Source: Paracoccaceae bacterium
Lineage (GTDB): Bacteria; Pseudomonadota; Alphaproteobacteria; Rhodobacterales; Rhodobacteraceae
DNA length: 64,000 nucleotides
Reading direction: 5' to 3'
Assembly: GCA_019634215.1 (NCBI GenBank)
Contig: JAHQVS010000101.1
Coordinates: 1 to 64,000 of the forward strand
Shown here: positions 55,854 through 63,874 of the stretch, in pieces
Numbering within the stretch: position 1 is the first letter of the stretch
How the letters are laid out: every line of letters starts with the position of its first letter
Made by a program: the position numbers and the translations under genes
The notes under the pieces: generated by a model
What the model saw: only the letters and a program-made list of their open reading frames with translations
What the model was told of the DNA's origin: nothing
Databases searched by the model: none

Positions 55854-55960
55854 CTAGAGTATTTTTAGCAAAAGCGTGTACGGTTTTGCAGTTCTAAATT
55901 GCGACAAAACAAGGAATTACAGCCTTTGGAGTGAACGGGAATTCATGGAAAAGGCTCTAG
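55854..55960. repeat. Intergenic repeat copy 1, CTAGAG-bounded
   Basis: A 107-bp AT-richer element with near-complementary ends (CTAGAGT at 55854, GCTCTAG at 55954), containing AAAACAAGGAATTACAGC and GGAGTGAACGG. It resembles the interspersed palindromic repeats seen between genes of alphaproteobacteria. A second, shorter relative is at 57530. It fills most of the yejF-cpaA gap. Confidence 0.45.
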
Positions 55961-55975
55961 CGTCTATTTAAAAGT

Positions 55976-56488
55976 TCAGAGGAAGATCAGCCTGAACAGG
56001 TCGGAATGTGGCCAAGCGGTCAGCGCGCCGATCGTGATCGCTACGCCATACGGGGTCGCTTCTCGAAACCGGCCGAGGGCGGGGCTGTCCAGGCCAAACA
56101 CAATGCCCACTCTCTGATGAAAGCATATCGCCATCAGCGCCATCACGCCCAGGGTTCCACCGGCCATGGTGGTGTGCAGGGCGAAATTGAGTGCACCGGC
56201 GCTATCGAACCAGAGCGCCGCCGCCGCCAGGAGCTTGCCGTCGCCACCGCCCCAAAAGCCGAGGCAAAATAGCGTGAAGCCGATTCCGAGCGCCGCTGTG
56301 CCGACCATGAGATGCTCTAGGATGCTCTCTAGTGACGGTTGGGCTAGAAGGGTGAACAGCGCAAATCCGCCAATCAAGCCAAGTGAGGTCCAATTGGGAA
56401 TGATGAAGCGGCGCGCGTCGGAAAGCGCAGCGAGGATTAGGAAAAACGGCAGAGCCAGGGCAGCAGTTGGCGCTAAAATGGCTGTCAT
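55976..56488 (-). CDS. cpaA: Prepilin peptidase CpaA (A24)
   Basis: Integral membrane aspartyl peptidase of 170 residues that cleaves Flp-type prepilins. The two catalytic aspartates lie in SDARRFIIPN (about residues 23-32) and GGGDGKLL (about 80-87); about six transmembrane helices are visible. ATG at 56488 is the first methionine giving the normal length; the frame extends to 56575. The pilin gene lies 184 bp upstream on the same strand. Other tad genes (cpaB-F, tadB-G) are absent here. Confidence 0.88.
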   Translation of the reverse strand: MTAILAPTAALALPFFLILAALSDARRFIIPNWTSLGLIGGFALFTLLAQPSLESILEHLMVGTAALGIGFTLFCLGFWGGGDGKLLAAAALWFDSAGALNFALHTTMAGGTLGVMALMAICFHQRVGIVFGLDSPALGRFREATPYGVAITIGALTAWPHSDLFRLIFL

Positions 56489-56672
56489 CGCCGAAGTATT
56501 CCATCCGTGGGGGACACAGGTTTGAGCCCCATGCGCTGTGATGTTGACCAGCGCGCGCCGTCGCGATTGACCCACTGGATCAATCGCAATTGCGCCTGGC
56601 CCCGGCGCTTGTCTGCGAGCCGGGAGCGCTGGTTCGAACCTGATGAGGCGGCCTCATCAAGCATTGAAGATA

Positions 56673-56867
56673 TTAGGTGCCACCGCCGCCGCCGCCGCCG
56701 CCGCCGCCAGCGCCGCTGATGGAGCTGCCCGCAGTGGTCATCATGCCTTCAATATTTCCACGCAGAGTGCCCAGTGCGCCGATCAGCGCCACACCGATCA
56801 ACGCTGCAATCAGCGTGTACTCGATGGCGGTCGCGCCCGACTCGTCCTTCCAGAATTTCACAAGCAT
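56673..56867 (-). CDS. Flp/Fap-type pilin with poly-glycine tail
   Basis: Prepilin of 64 residues. ESGATAIEYTLIAALIGVAL has the Flp processing site (cleavage after glycine, then glutamate at +5 of the hydrophobic helix). Mature pilin is the N-terminal helix plus a short C-terminal part that ends, unusually, in ten consecutive glycines followed by threonine. The glycine run is encoded by a (GCC)8 tract on the plus strand. ATG at 56867 follows GGAGAGAG; an ATG five codons earlier lacks a ribosome binding site. It is the substrate of CpaA encoded downstream. Confidence 0.88.
   Translation of the reverse strand: MLVKFWKDESGATAIEYTLIAALIGVALIGALGTLRGNIEGMMTTAGSSISGAGGGGGGGGGGT
56685..56708. repeat. 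(GCC)8 trinucleotide repeat in pilin gene
   Basis: Eight perfect GCC units (GGC on the coding strand) within the 3' end of the Flp pilin. Such tracts can change length by slippage, altering the number of glycines without shifting the frame. Confidence 0.9.
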
Positions 56868-57050
56868 TACATCTCTCTCCATCTTGGCGTATCGCCGTCG
56901 CTCTCCACCGCGACAAGAGCCATTATTGAGATGAAAAGCTTTCAATTCTGTTTATGCGTGGTTTTTGTACGTTAATAATCCCTATTTACTTGTTGTTATG
57001 GTTTTGAATTAGTTAATATTGCCCAAGTTTCTCAGTTAACTTGAGGTTGT

Positions 57051-57497
57051 ATGGAAAGACCCGAAATCACTACCCAACTCACCCGAGGAGCGCGAAGGGC
57101 ACTGGCGTCACGGGATTATGCTTCACTACAGGAGTTCTCGCCCACGCCAGGGCTGCGTGTGGATCTGTTTGGTCTCTCCAAACGGGGTGAAATGGTTATT
57201 CTCGAGGTGAAGTCCGGTTTGGAGGATCTGCGGGCCGACCGGAAATGGCCCGATTATCTCTGCTGGTGCGATAAATTCTATTTTTGCGTCGATCTCGCTT
57301 TCCCCCTGGAGGCGCTGCCGCCCGAACCAGGGGTAATGCGGGCGGATGGTTTTGGGGCTGAGGTGGTGCGCGACGCGCCGGAGGGTAAGTTGGCGGCTGC
57401 ACGTCGCCGAAGCTTATCTCTGAGATTCGCGCGCGACGCAGCTCGCCGTCTGCAGCGGTTGGAGGACCCCAGCGGGGGTCACGCCGACGCACAATGA
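57051..57497 (+). CDS. mmcB: MmcB-family DNA repair protein
   Basis: Protein of 148 residues of the MmcB family, linked in Caulobacter to mitomycin C tolerance. Motifs: LTRGARRALA, LRVDLFGLSKRG, ILEVKSGLEDLRADRKWPDY (the D...ExK pattern of a PD-(D/E)XK nuclease-like fold) and CWCDKFYFCVD, ending in ARRRSLSLRFARDAARR. Family members are often under LexA control, but I see no GTTC-N7-GTTC box in the AT-rich region upstream. ATG at 57051 follows TGAGGTTG. It stands alone. Confidence 0.9.
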   Translation: MERPEITTQLTRGARRALASRDYASLQEFSPTPGLRVDLFGLSKRGEMVILEVKSGLEDLRADRKWPDYLCWCDKFYFCVDLAFPLEALPPEPGVMRADGFGAEVVRDAPEGKLAAARRRSLSLRFARDAARRLQRLEDPSGGHADAQ

Positions 57498-57529
57498 TCC
57501 AATTGGGAAAACTAAAGAGAAACAGAATC

Positions 57530-57573
57530 CTAGAGCTGGTGGAGTGAGCTGAGTCGAATCCAACATGCTCTAG
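57530..57573. repeat. Intergenic repeat copy 2, CTAGAGC...GCTCTAG
   Basis: A 44-bp element with perfect 7-bp terminal complements (CTAGAGC at 57530, GCTCTAG at 57567) around TGGTGGAGTGAGC, preceded by AAAACTAAAGAGAAACAG, similar to the inner part of the element at 55854. It lies in the gap between mmcB and the convergent kinase-like gene. Confidence 0.5.
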
Positions 57574-57597
57574 AATTCATGCTACTTGGCAGGCGCG

Positions 57598-58728
57598 TCA
57601 ACTGATCACGCTCTCCGGCAAAAACGCGATCCTGGCTGTTGAACCAGCGCCAGGGATGGATTGGAACTCCACACGGGCGTTGTCCACCGCCATGATGGTG
57701 CGGACCTTAGACAGCAGGTTTTTCAACCGGCTTGGCAAAGGGGTGTTGGGAGATAGCCGCCAGCCAGGACCGTCATCGACGATGTCAATCGCCACGCCGC
57801 CATCATCCAACTGAACCACATGCAGCAACACCCGCCCGCCGCCGCCAACGGTGTCGATGGCAAATTGGCACAGCGTTTCAATCGCTGTCTTCAAGCGCGC
57901 GCGCCCGGCGATAACCCGGCGCGGGGCGTCCTGTAGGTCGACCGTCAGCCGCGCGCGATGATGCATGGCGCGCATCTTCAGGGATGTAATTCGGGTTTCG
58001 GACAGGGTGTTGGAAAGATCAATCCAGCAGGGAGAGACAGAGTCTAGGCTCGAGGTCGGTGCTGTTGTGTCAGGGGCGTTATTGGCAGGCTCTACAGACG
58101 CATGCATCACGCTGGCGAATTTGGCGTCACGGGTGCTCGCCGCCGCAAGTGCGCGCCCGGCTGAAGTGATGGCTGCTAGCTGTTCGCGGCGACGAGGATT
58201 GTCTTGCGTGCATTCCTCTTGGGCCAGCTCGGCATATCCGAGAATTGTGTTGAGGTGGGTGCGTAGCAGGTGATTGGCGTCATAATCGCCCTCGCTTGGA
58301 AAGCGGGTGGCGGTTTTTGGTGTTAGATCCGTCTCTTCCTGCGGCATGATCAGAACCACATACCGCACCTTTGACGCCGCCTTACGAGATGATTGCTGTG
58401 CGCGGGACGGGGGCGCAGGCGCCATACGCAGGGTCACGGGCGCGCCGCCGCAGCTTTGGGTCACGTGGCCGGAGATAGGTTGCTCAAACTCGATCATTCC
58501 CTTGGCCGTCATGTTTCGGGCTGTCTCGGAGAGCTTCGTTGCGGTCGAATCGTCCAGGAGGGAAGTTAACGGGCGGCCCATGGCCTCGCGCGGAGATTGT
58601 CCGAGCAGTTTGAAGGAGATCGCGTCACCACCGACAATGCAGCCTCTGGCGTCCAACATCAGACGGTTCTGGGTGATGGTCCGTGTTGTTGCGTTTTGAT
58701 CGATATTTCTCTGCTGCTCGCCCCGCAC
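57598..58728 (-). CDS. Degenerate histidine-kinase-like protein
   Basis: Protein of 376 residues with a PAS-like sensor region (about 15-100, ARGCIVGGDAISFKLLGQ) and a histidine-kinase-like second half. The dimerisation motif reads HLLRTHLNTILGYAEL at 153 (canonical HELRTPLN), so the glutamate and proline are lost; the ATPase N-box lacks its asparagine (LCQFAIDTVGGG, about 287-298) while IVDDGPGW (G1 box) survives near 317-323. There is no membrane segment. It may be a pseudokinase that binds a partner. GTG at 58728 follows AGGAGAG. No response regulator is adjacent. Confidence 0.7.
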   Translation of the reverse strand: MRGEQQRNIDQNATTRTITQNRLMLDARGCIVGGDAISFKLLGQSPREAMGRPLTSLLDDSTATKLSETARNMTAKGMIEFEQPISGHVTQSCGGAPVTLRMAPAPPSRAQQSSRKAASKVRYVVLIMPQEETDLTPKTATRFPSEGDYDANHLLRTHLNTILGYAELAQEECTQDNPRRREQLAAITSAGRALAAASTRDAKFASVMHASVEPANNAPDTTAPTSSLDSVSPCWIDLSNTLSETRITSLKMRAMHHRARLTVDLQDAPRRVIAGRARLKTAIETLCQFAIDTVGGGGRVLLHVVQLDDGGVAIDIVDDGPGWRLSPNTPLPSRLKNLLSKVRTIMAVDNARVEFQSIPGAGSTARIAFLPESVIS

Positions 58729-58811
58729 CGTTCTCTCCTATCCGCCGGTTGCCTCGATTTGGGCTGAACAAAGCAAGGCCCGTGCCGAACGCAGGTGAGT
58801 GAGGGGGGAAA

Positions 58812-59039
58812 TTATTTTGCGGAGCGTTTGGTGGAAAGCCTCTCGGCGGCGGCGCGGATTTCGTCGGCGATCTCGATTGCGTCCTCGACCTCATAGTCCA
58901 ACTCGATCACACCGTTGCGGTTGGTGATGATCAGACGAACCATGTCATGATCGGTGACGCCAATTTGCAGCCCTCCGGCGTCGTCATCGCCAAGTTCCGC
59001 CATAAGCGCCTCGCGCGGGGCGGGGGATTTTTTTCGCAT
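58812..59039 (-). CDS. Small conserved alphaproteobacterial protein
   Basis: Protein of 75 residues, acidic and soluble, with MVRLIITNRNGVIELDYEVEDAIEIADEI suggesting a beta-hairpin followed by a helix, and a basic C-terminal end (TKRSAK). This resembles small uncharacterised alphaproteobacterial proteins, but I cannot name a function. ATG at 59039 is chosen from CAGG upstream and the sensible N-terminus (MRKKSPAP). It lies 83 bp upstream of the kinase-like gene on the same strand. Confidence 0.6.
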   Translation of the reverse strand: MRKKSPAPREALMAELGDDDAGGLQIGVTDHDMVRLIITNRNGVIELDYEVEDAIEIADEIRAAAERLSTKRSAK

Positions 59040-59167
59040 GTGAGCCTGCTCTCCGCTAAGGTTGCAGCGCGACGCCAAATTTTTGGGATAACGCTGTGAT
59101 TCTTCACTACGTTAGAGGCGTCGCGGGTCTTGCAATGACGTTCGACAGTCAGTACGTCAACGGCGAA

Positions 59168-59244
59168 GCCGCCTTAGCTCAGTTGGTTAGAGCGCTAGAT
59201 TGTGGATCTAGAGGTCCCCGGTTCGAGCCCGGGAGGTGGTACCA
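59168..59244 (+). tRNA. tRNA-His (GUG)
   Basis: Full cloverleaf of 77 bases with encoded CCA: acceptor GCCGCCT/AGGTGGT, D arm GCTC/GAGC, anticodon stem CTAGA/TCTAG with loop TTGTGGA (anticodon GTG, His), T arm CCCGG-TTCGAGC-CCGGG. The discriminator is A73 and the base before G1 is A (59167), so the usual extra G-1 of tRNA-His is not encoded. That combination is the known alphaproteobacterial form. Confidence 0.95.
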
Positions 59245-59594
59245 TCCCTCGCACTCCGTGGCTGGAACAGAACTCCCCATTATTGATTTTATGTATTGGT
59301 CGTTTGATCATTGCATTATTTTGTAATTATGGCGCGGCTATTTCGCGGATTGGGAGCTGTTGTTGAACTGTCATGCATTTGACATCCCAATTGAGGCAAA
59401 CTGTTAAAAATCTCCTGTAGGTCAGCCTGATCTAGCGAAGGACGGCTGTCGAGCTGGATGGGTGCGGGGGAGAAGCGGCTGAACTTGCCGCTGGGGCGCA
59501 AGCGCTGCGTGATTCTTTGTTTGGTGAAACTTGATCCTCCCTAAGGCGGAAACCGCTGGCCTGTCGCTTCGCGATTCGAGATGGGAGGGACGAC
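59245..59594. other. Gap without a gene
   Basis: About 350 bases between tRNA-His and the nucleotidase-like gene. The first part is AT-rich and no coding frame looks real on either strand. The leader of the secreted nucleotidase, with GGGAGGG before its ATG, occupies the end. Confidence 0.5.
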
Positions 59595-62500
59595 ATGGCC
59601 ACTTTTACACTTCAGATTTTGCATGCTTCGGATCTTGAGGGCGGCGTCGACGCAATTGCGAACGCGCCGAATTTCGCCGCTGTAGTGGATGCGCTTGAGA
59701 CTGATGCGGCCACCACTGGGTTCAGCTCGATCCTGTTGTCGGCTGGCGATAACGTGATCCCCGGCCCATTCTTCAACGCCTCGCAGTTTATCGGCGACCA
59801 GATTTTCACCGATACTTATAATGCCATCTTCGCTGAGGAACTCGACGGCGAGCTTTTGACCAGCGTCGGCGATGGTCGCGGCTTTACCGACATCGCCATC
59901 ATGAACATTCTCGGGTTCGACGCTTCGGCGGTTGGCAACCACGAGTTTGACAGCGGTCCAGACGCGTTCGAGACTCTGATTGAGGAAGCGCTCGACGACA
60001 ACACCATCGAGGACGTGTTCGGCGCGTCGATCGCGGACATCGAGCATTTCGGCGTTCAGTTCCCATATCTCTCAGCCAACCTCGACTTCTCGAATGAGCC
60101 GAACCTGGCCAACCTGTTTACCGACAACATCCTGCCGTCGTCGGATTACCGCACCGTCCCGGACAGTTTGCTGGAGGATGGCGGCGCCAACCCGTTCAAG
60201 CTCGCCGCCTCTACCATTGTCGAAGCTGATGGCCAGCAGATCGGCGTGGTTGGCGCCACAACTCAGCGGGTCTCCACCATCTCCTCCACCGGCGGCGTCG
60301 AGTCGACTGCTGGAACCGTAGACGACATGGCGGCGCTAGCGGCTGACATTCAGCCGGATATCGACGCCCTGGTCGCACAAGGTCTCGACAAGATCGTTTT
60401 GGTCTCGCACTTGCAGGACTTCAATCTTGAAGCCGAGTTGGCGACGCTGCTGACCGATGTCGATGTGATCATCGCCGGCGGCTCTGACACCCGCTCCGCT
60501 GATGATCAGGATCGTCTCCGCGAAGGCGATGTCGCTGAGCAGCCCTATCCGGCGCTGTTCAACGACGCCGACGGCAATCCGGTCGTGGTGGTGTCTACCG
60601 ATGGCGAATACAGCTATGTCGGCCGCCTCGTGATCGAGTTTGATGAGGACGGCTTCATCCTCCCGGCCTCAATCGACGCCGACGTCTCCGGCGCTTACGC
60701 CACAGACGAGCAGGGCGTGTTGGACGTCACTGGCGCAGCCACTCTGGCCGATGCGATTTCGGCTTCCGAAAAGGCGACCCTGGTCGACAACCTGACCACA
60801 GCGGTGCAGGACCTGGTGACCGAGAGCGACGGTGTCGTGTTTGGCGAGACCAGCGTTTTCCTCGATGGCCGACGTGAAACCGTGCGAACCGAAGAGTCGA
60901 ACTTTGGCAACTTGACCGCAGACGCTAACCTCGCCGCAGCCAAGTCAGTCGATACGTCGGTTGTGGTGTCGCTTAAGAACGGCGGCGGCATTCGCGCCCC
61001 GATCGGTGAGATCAACGGCGACACCGGCGAACTGTTGCCTACCGTGGATAACCCGGCCTCGGGCAAGGAAGCTGGCGAGATCTCAGAACTAGACATCCAG
61101 AACGCGCTGCGTTTCAACAACGGTCTGACGCTGCTGACCTTGTCCTCGGAGGATCTCAAGGTCATCCTTGAGCACGCGGTCGCTTCTAGCGGACCAGGCA
61201 GCACACCTGGTCAGTTCCCGCAGGTCGGCGGTTTGCGTTTCTCCTTTGATGCGTCCGAGACGGCGCAAGTTCTGAACGATGACGGCTCAGTGGCCACCTC
61301 TGGTGAGCGGGTGAAGACTGTGTCGCTGGAGACCGAGGACGGGCTGCTGACGATCGTTCGCGATGGCGAGGTCGTAGAGGGCGCGCCGGAGTCGATCCGC
61401 CTTGTCACTCTGAACTTCCTCGCCGATGGCGGCGATGGGTATCCGTTCCAAGAGCTGGGCGAAGATTTCGTCATCACCTTGGCGGATGGCTCCAGCATCT
61501 CGCAGGAAGCCTTCTACGCGCTGCCGGAAGAAGATCAGCCGGAGATCCTTGGCGAGCAGCAGGCTCTGCAAGAGTTTCTTGCAGAGAACTTTCCGGTTGA
61601 CGGCGACGCCAGCTTTGATGCGCCGGAAACTTCCGCCGCTTTCGATACACGCATCCAGCAGCTTGATGCTCGCCTCGATCTAGCCGCTGCGCCGGAGAAG
61701 ACCAGCACGCTCTCCATCAGCGAGATCGCGCGCTTTGACAGTGGTGTGGGCGAGGGCGGCGCCGAGATCGTCAAGCATGAAGACGGCGTGCTCTATGTCA
61801 CCAATGGTGAAGCGGACGCGGTTGACCTGTTTGATGTGCTCGGCGGTTCCAAAATCACCTCGATTGATCTGACCACCATCGATGGCTATGACGGCGTCAA
61901 CTCGCTCGACGTTAAGGACGAACTGCTGGCGGTAGCGATTGCGGGCGAAGGCGCTGAGAACGGCCAAGTGGCGTTTTACGACGTGTCTGGGGCCACTCCG
62001 ACCCTGATCAACACCGTCGAAGCCGGCAACTTGCCGGACATGGTCACCTTCACGCCGGACGGCTCCAAAGTGCTGGTCGCGAACGAAGGCGAGCCGGTGT
62101 CGGCGAACAGCAATCCGGTTGGCTCGGTCAGCATCATCGACTTGGCCAACGGTGCGGAAAACGCGGCGGTGCAGGAAATCTCCTTCGCGTCACTGAACGG
62201 CACTGAGGATCAGCTCCGCGCCGACGGCATCCGGATCTTCCCAGGCTTCACCGCCGCCGAGGATTTGGAGCCTGAGTTCATCGCCGTTTCTCCGGATGGG
62301 ACGACTGCCTATGTTACGCTCCAGGAGAACAACGCCTTCGCGTTGATCGACATCGAGAGTGGCACACTGACCGAGGTCATCAGCCAGGGCACGGTAGACT
62401 TCAGCGAAGCAGGCAATGAGGCTGACGTCTCCAACCGGGACGACGGCATCAACATCCAAAATTGGCCGGCGGAAGGCTTCCGCATGGCCGATGGGATGGC

Positions 62501-63809
62501 GAGCTTCGAAATCAATGGTGAGACATACTTTATCACCGCCAACGAAGGCGATGCGCGCGAGTACACCGTTGAGGAAGAGGGTGTGGCGTTCGAAGGCGGC
62601 GAGATCCTGGATCTCACCCGCGTCGGCGACCTCACTCTCGACCTGACCGCGTTCCCGGACGCCGAGGAGTTGCAGCAGGACGAGAATCTTGGCCGCCTGG
62701 AGACCTCGACCATTGATGGCGATACGGATGGCGATGGCGACGTCGATCAGATCTTCGCTTTCGGTGGCCGTTCGGTCTCGATCTTCGACGCCGCAGGCAA
62801 TCTGGTCTCGGACACTGGCGGCCTGTTCGCCAAGATCGCTGCGACGCTGAACGAGGACGAGTTTCAGGCGAATGACGGCGATTTCGACGGTCGTTCCGAC
62901 GACGCCGGTGTTGAGCCGGAGTCGGTCGCCGTGGGCGTGGTCGGTGGCCGCACCTACGCGTTTGTTGGGCTGGAGCGCGACAGCGGCATAGTGGTGATGG
63001 ACATCTCTAACCCGAAGAGCCCGGAGTTCGTTGAGTACTTCAATGGCTCGGACACCAGCGGCGACGTCAGCCCGGAGGGCATCCAGTTTGTGTCCGCCGA
63101 GGATAGCCCGACAGGTGCGCCGGTCCTGGTGGTGTCCTACGAGGTCTCCGGCACGACCGCCGTATATGCGCTTGGCGATGGTGAGGGTGTGGTGATCAAG
63201 GGCGCCGTCGATGGCGGTCTCTTCACCGGCTCCAGTTTCCGGGATCGTATGGTGGCGGGGGAAGCTGAGGATCAGATCATCGCAGGCGGTGGCGACGACT
63301 CCATCGGCGCAGGCGGCGGGGACGACGCTGTCTTCGCCGGTGCGGGTGATGATCGTGTTCTCGGTGGCGCTGGTGATGATGAGTTGCGCGGTTCGCTGGG
63401 CAATGATGTCATCCGGGGCGGTGAAGGCGACGACGCCATCTTTGGCGGTGCGGGCGACGATATCCTGCGCGGCAATGCCGGGAATGACGAAATACTCGGT
63501 AATGCGGGCGACGACATTCTCGACGGCGGCGCCGGCGATGACGTGTTGAACGGCGGCTTGGGTGTCGACCGGCTTTCGGGCGGCGAAGGCGCAGACACCT
63601 TCGTGTTCGTCGGCCCGTTCGAGACCGATGTCGTGCGCGACTTCGATGCAGGGGTCGATCAACTTATGATCGGCGGCGTCTCATCGTTCGATGATTTGAC
63701 CCTGACTCAAAACGGCGACAACACCATCGTCACTGTTGACGCCAACCGCAGTGTGATCCTGAACAGTGTCGACGCCGATGATTTGGCGGCGGACGACTTC
63801 ATCTTCTAA
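59595..63809 (+). CDS. Secreted 5'-nucleotidase-like RTX protein
   Basis: Protein of 1404 residues. Residues about 5-330 are a metallophosphatase (HASDLEGG with Asp13, LLSAGDN, AVGNHEFDSG), about 400-590 the 5'-nucleotidase C-terminal substrate domain (NFGNLTADANL, NGGGIRAPIG, FNNGLTLLTLS), about 630-1190 a choice-of-anchor/beta-propeller-like region, and about 1218-1333 calcium-binding RTX repeats (GGAGDD-type, about eleven). A C-terminal end rich in aspartate and without a cleavable N-terminal signal indicates type I secretion. It would release phosphate from nucleotides outside the cell. No T1SS genes or Pho box are visible here. A strong terminator follows. Confidence 0.92.
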   Translation: MATFTLQILHASDLEGGVDAIANAPNFAAVVDALETDAATTGFSSILLSAGDNVIPGPFFNASQFIGDQIFTDTYNAIFAEELDGELLTSVGDGRGFTDIAIMNILGFDASAVGNHEFDSGPDAFETLIEEALDDNTIEDVFGASIADIEHFGVQFPYLSANLDFSNEPNLANLFTDNILPSSDYRTVPDSLLEDGGANPFKLAASTIVEADGQQIGVVGATTQRVSTISSTGGVESTAGTVDDMAALAADIQPDIDALVAQGLDKIVLVSHLQDFNLEAELATLLTDVDVIIAGGSDTRSADDQDRLREGDVAEQPYPALFNDADGNPVVVVSTDGEYSYVGRLVIEFDEDGFILPASIDADVSGAYATDEQGVLDVTGAATLADAISASEKATLVDNLTTAVQDLVTESDGVVFGETSVFLDGRRETVRTEESNFGNLTADANLAAAKSVDTSVVVSLKNGGGIRAPIGEINGDTGELLPTVDNPASGKEAGEISELDIQNALRFNNGLTLLTLSSEDLKVILEHAVASSGPGSTPGQFPQVGGLRFSFDASETAQVLNDDGSVATSGERVKTVSLETEDGLLTIVRDGEVVEGAPESIRLVTLNFLADGGDGYPFQELGEDFVITLADGSSISQEAFYALPEEDQPEILGEQQALQEFLAENFPVDGDASFDAPETSAAFDTRIQQLDARLDLAAAPEKTSTLSISEIARFDSGVGEGGAEIVKHEDGVLYVTNGEADAVDLFDVLGGSKITSIDLTTIDGYDGVNSLDVKDELLAVAIAGEGAENGQVAFYDVSGATPTLINTVEAGNLPDMVTFTPDGSKVLVANEGEPVSANSNPVGSVSIIDLANGAENAAVQEISFASLNGTEDQLRADGIRIFPGFTAAEDLEPEFIAVSPDGTTAYVTLQENNAFALIDIESGTLTEVISQGTVDFSEAGNEADVSNRDDGINIQNWPAEGFRMADGMASFEINGETYFITANEGDAREYTVEEEGVAFEGGEILDLTRVGDLTLDLTAFPDAEELQQDENLGRLETSTIDGDTDGDGDVDQIFAFGGRSVSIFDAAGNLVSDTGGLFAKIAATLNEDEFQANDGDFDGRSDDAGVEPESVAVGVVGGRTYAFVGLERDSGIVVMDISNPKSPEFVEYFNGSDTSGDVSPEGIQFVSAEDSPTGAPVLVVSYEVSGTTAVYALGDGEGVVIKGAVDGGLFTGSSFRDRMVAGEAEDQIIAGGGDDSIGAGGGDDAVFAGAGDDRVLGGAGDDELRGSLGNDVIRGGEGDDAIFGGAGDDILRGNAGNDEILGNAGDDILDGGAGDDVLNGGLGVDRLSGGEGADTFVFVGPFETDVVRDFDAGVDQLMIGGVSSFDDLTLTQNGDNTIVTVDANRSVILNSVDADDLAADDFIF

Positions 63810-63834
63810 GCTTTGAGCTTGTAAGGAAGTCACC

Positions 63835-63866
63835 ATGGGGCGCGCTGCGGCGCGCCCCATTTTTTA
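63835..63866. terminator. Strong rho-independent terminator
   Basis: ATGGGGCGCGC pairs perfectly with GCGCGCCCCAT around TGCG and is followed by six T. It sits between the convergent nucleotidase and the YgfZ-like gene, ending the former. Confidence 0.85.
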
Positions 63867-63874
63867 TGCGGCGT

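Noticed and set aside
57000-57050. Possible LexA box before mmcB
   Set aside because: No GTTC-N7-GTTC or close variant could be found in the upstream AT-rich region.
63260-63600. Regular short DNA repeats that could suggest a CRISPR array
   Set aside because: They are coding repeats of the RTX nonapeptide (GGxGxD) and vary at third positions; no spacers.
62190-63662. Long open frame on the minus strand opposite the nucleotidase-like gene
   Set aside because: Antisense to a clear multi-domain protein; the reading is explained by biased codon use and shows no family motifs.
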